From contig JAIXYA010000130.1 in assembly GCA_027490485.1 (NCBI GenBank), forward strand, positions 1-8,641: a DNA stretch of 8,641 nt, given 5' to 3'. The notes under the pieces are model-generated. The model was given only the letters and a program-made list of their open reading frames with translations, searched no databases and was not told where the DNA came from. The translations under genes and the position numbers were made by a program. The stretch comes from Comamonadaceae bacterium. Lineage in GTDB: Bacteria > Pseudomonadota > Gammaproteobacteria > Burkholderiales > Burkholderiaceae_C. This document shows, in pieces, positions 7,913-8,641 of the stretch (the first letter of the stretch is position 1; each line of letters begins with the position of its first letter).

Positions 7913-8641
7913 TCAGGTTTCGACGATGTGACCGTCCTTGAGGGCAATGACTTGGTGCGCCATGGCTTGCACCACTTCCATATCGTGGCTGATGAGGATG
8001 TAGCTCAAGCCGCGTTCGCGTTGCAAGCGCTGTAATAAATCGAGCACTTGTTTTTGGATGGTGACGTCCAAGGCGCTGGTGGGTTCATCCAGTACCAACA
8101 CCCGAGGTTTCACAATCAGCGCACGGGCAATGGCGATGCGTTGGCGTTGTCCGCCGGAAAACTCATGCGGATAGCGGGCCAAGAGACCAGGAAATTGCAC
8201 CTCGTCCAAGCCCACTTCAGCCAAAGCCGACAGCACCTCTTTTTGCAAGTCCAGTGGGTTGGTGTCGGGTTGGTGCAATTGCAAACCTTCGCCCACCACC
8301 TCTTCCACCGTCATGCGCGGCGACAAGGATGAAAACGGGTCTTGGAACACCACCTGCACCGCTTGTCGCAGTGGCAAATCACGGGCGGCGACAGAACGCC
8401 AAGCAAGTCCCTCCATCGTCAATTTACCCTTAAAGGGAATCAAGTTCAAAACCGCCAAAGCCAAAGACGATTTGCCCGAACCAGACTCACCAATGATGCC
8501 AAGCGTTTGCCCCGCACGCAACTCAAAGTCCAAGCCATGAACCGCTACAAACTCACCGCTGCCAAACCAACCTCGCCACCCCTTACGAGGAACGGGGTAT
8601 GTCACACGCATGCCTTTGGCTTGGACCACCACGGCCGCTAC
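7913..8641 (-). CDS. YejF-type peptide ABC transporter ATPase, C-terminal half (5' end outside window, short C-terminus)
   Basis: The ATPase subunit energises uptake of oligopeptides or microcin-C-like peptides at the inner membrane. The frame is open to the window edge, and the 242 visible residues correspond to the second nucleotide-binding domain of a duplicated YejF-like protein or of a DppF/OppF-like single-domain protein. Counting from the GTG codon at 8632, visible motifs are Walker A GESGSGKS (48-55), Q-loop VVFQDP (Gln97), signature FSGGQRQR (158-165), Walker B VLVLDEP (178-184) and H-loop ISHD (His216). That GTG is probably internal, not the start. The protein stops at KDGHIVET (TGA then TAA). 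Family members usually run about 25-30 residues further, with an EQG...P..YTR.LL segment, and no such segment is present in the following DNA. The catalytic core is complete, so activity may be retained. I leave the symbol blank because yejF versus dppF/oppF cannot be decided. Confidence 0.9.
   Translation of the reverse strand, partial: VAAVVVQAKGMRVTYPVPRKGWRGWFGSGEFVAVHGLDFELRAGQTLGIIGESGSGKSSLALAVLNLIPFKGKLTMEGLAWRSVAARDLPLRQAVQVVFQDPFSSLSPRMTVEEVVGEGLQLHQPDTNPLDLQKEVLSALAEVGLDEVQFPGLLARYPHEFSGGQRQRIAIARALIVKPRVLVLDEPTSALDVTIQKQVLDLLQRLQRERGLSYILISHDMEVVQAMAHQVIALKDGHIVET

Overview
The window looks like chromosomal DNA of a betaproteobacterium in Burkholderiales, most likely a Comamonadaceae relative. 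This rests on protein style and gene order only; no 16S rRNA is present to confirm it. Every recognised gene lies on the minus strand, so transcription runs from high to low coordinates. Coding density is very high.

Layout in transcription order. At the right edge (8641 to 7913) is the C-terminal half of a YejF-type peptide ABC transporter ATPase, cut by the window edge at its N-terminus. It is also unusually short at its own C-terminus. A 96-base intergenic segment (7817-7912) follows. It holds an AATTGG/CCAATT imperfect palindrome, a plausible sigma70 promoter and a strong intrinsic-terminator hairpin with a run of eight U. Then comes the conserved translation/transcription operon rimP - nusA - infB - rbfA - truB - typA, which runs off the left edge within typA (its last roughly 65 codons are missing).

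The operon genes act together in gene expression. RimP and RbfA mature the 30S subunit. NusA controls elongation, pausing, termination and antitermination. IF2 brings initiator tRNA to the ribosome. TruB makes pseudouridine 55 in tRNA. TypA/BipA is a ribosome-associated GTPase. Spacing is tight throughout: 2 bp rimP-nusA, 24 bp nusA-infB, 6 bp infB-rbfA, and 4-base ATGA overlaps at rbfA-truB and truB-typA. No second promoter or terminator was recognised inside the operon.

I saw no undescribed multi-gene system. The part most worth a second look is the rimP leader. There a mobile-repeat-like palindrome sits exactly where the transporter gene stops early. The same bases also contribute to a possible promoter whose transcript would meet a terminator after about 40 nt. 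There is no gene-free stretch longer than 300 bases.
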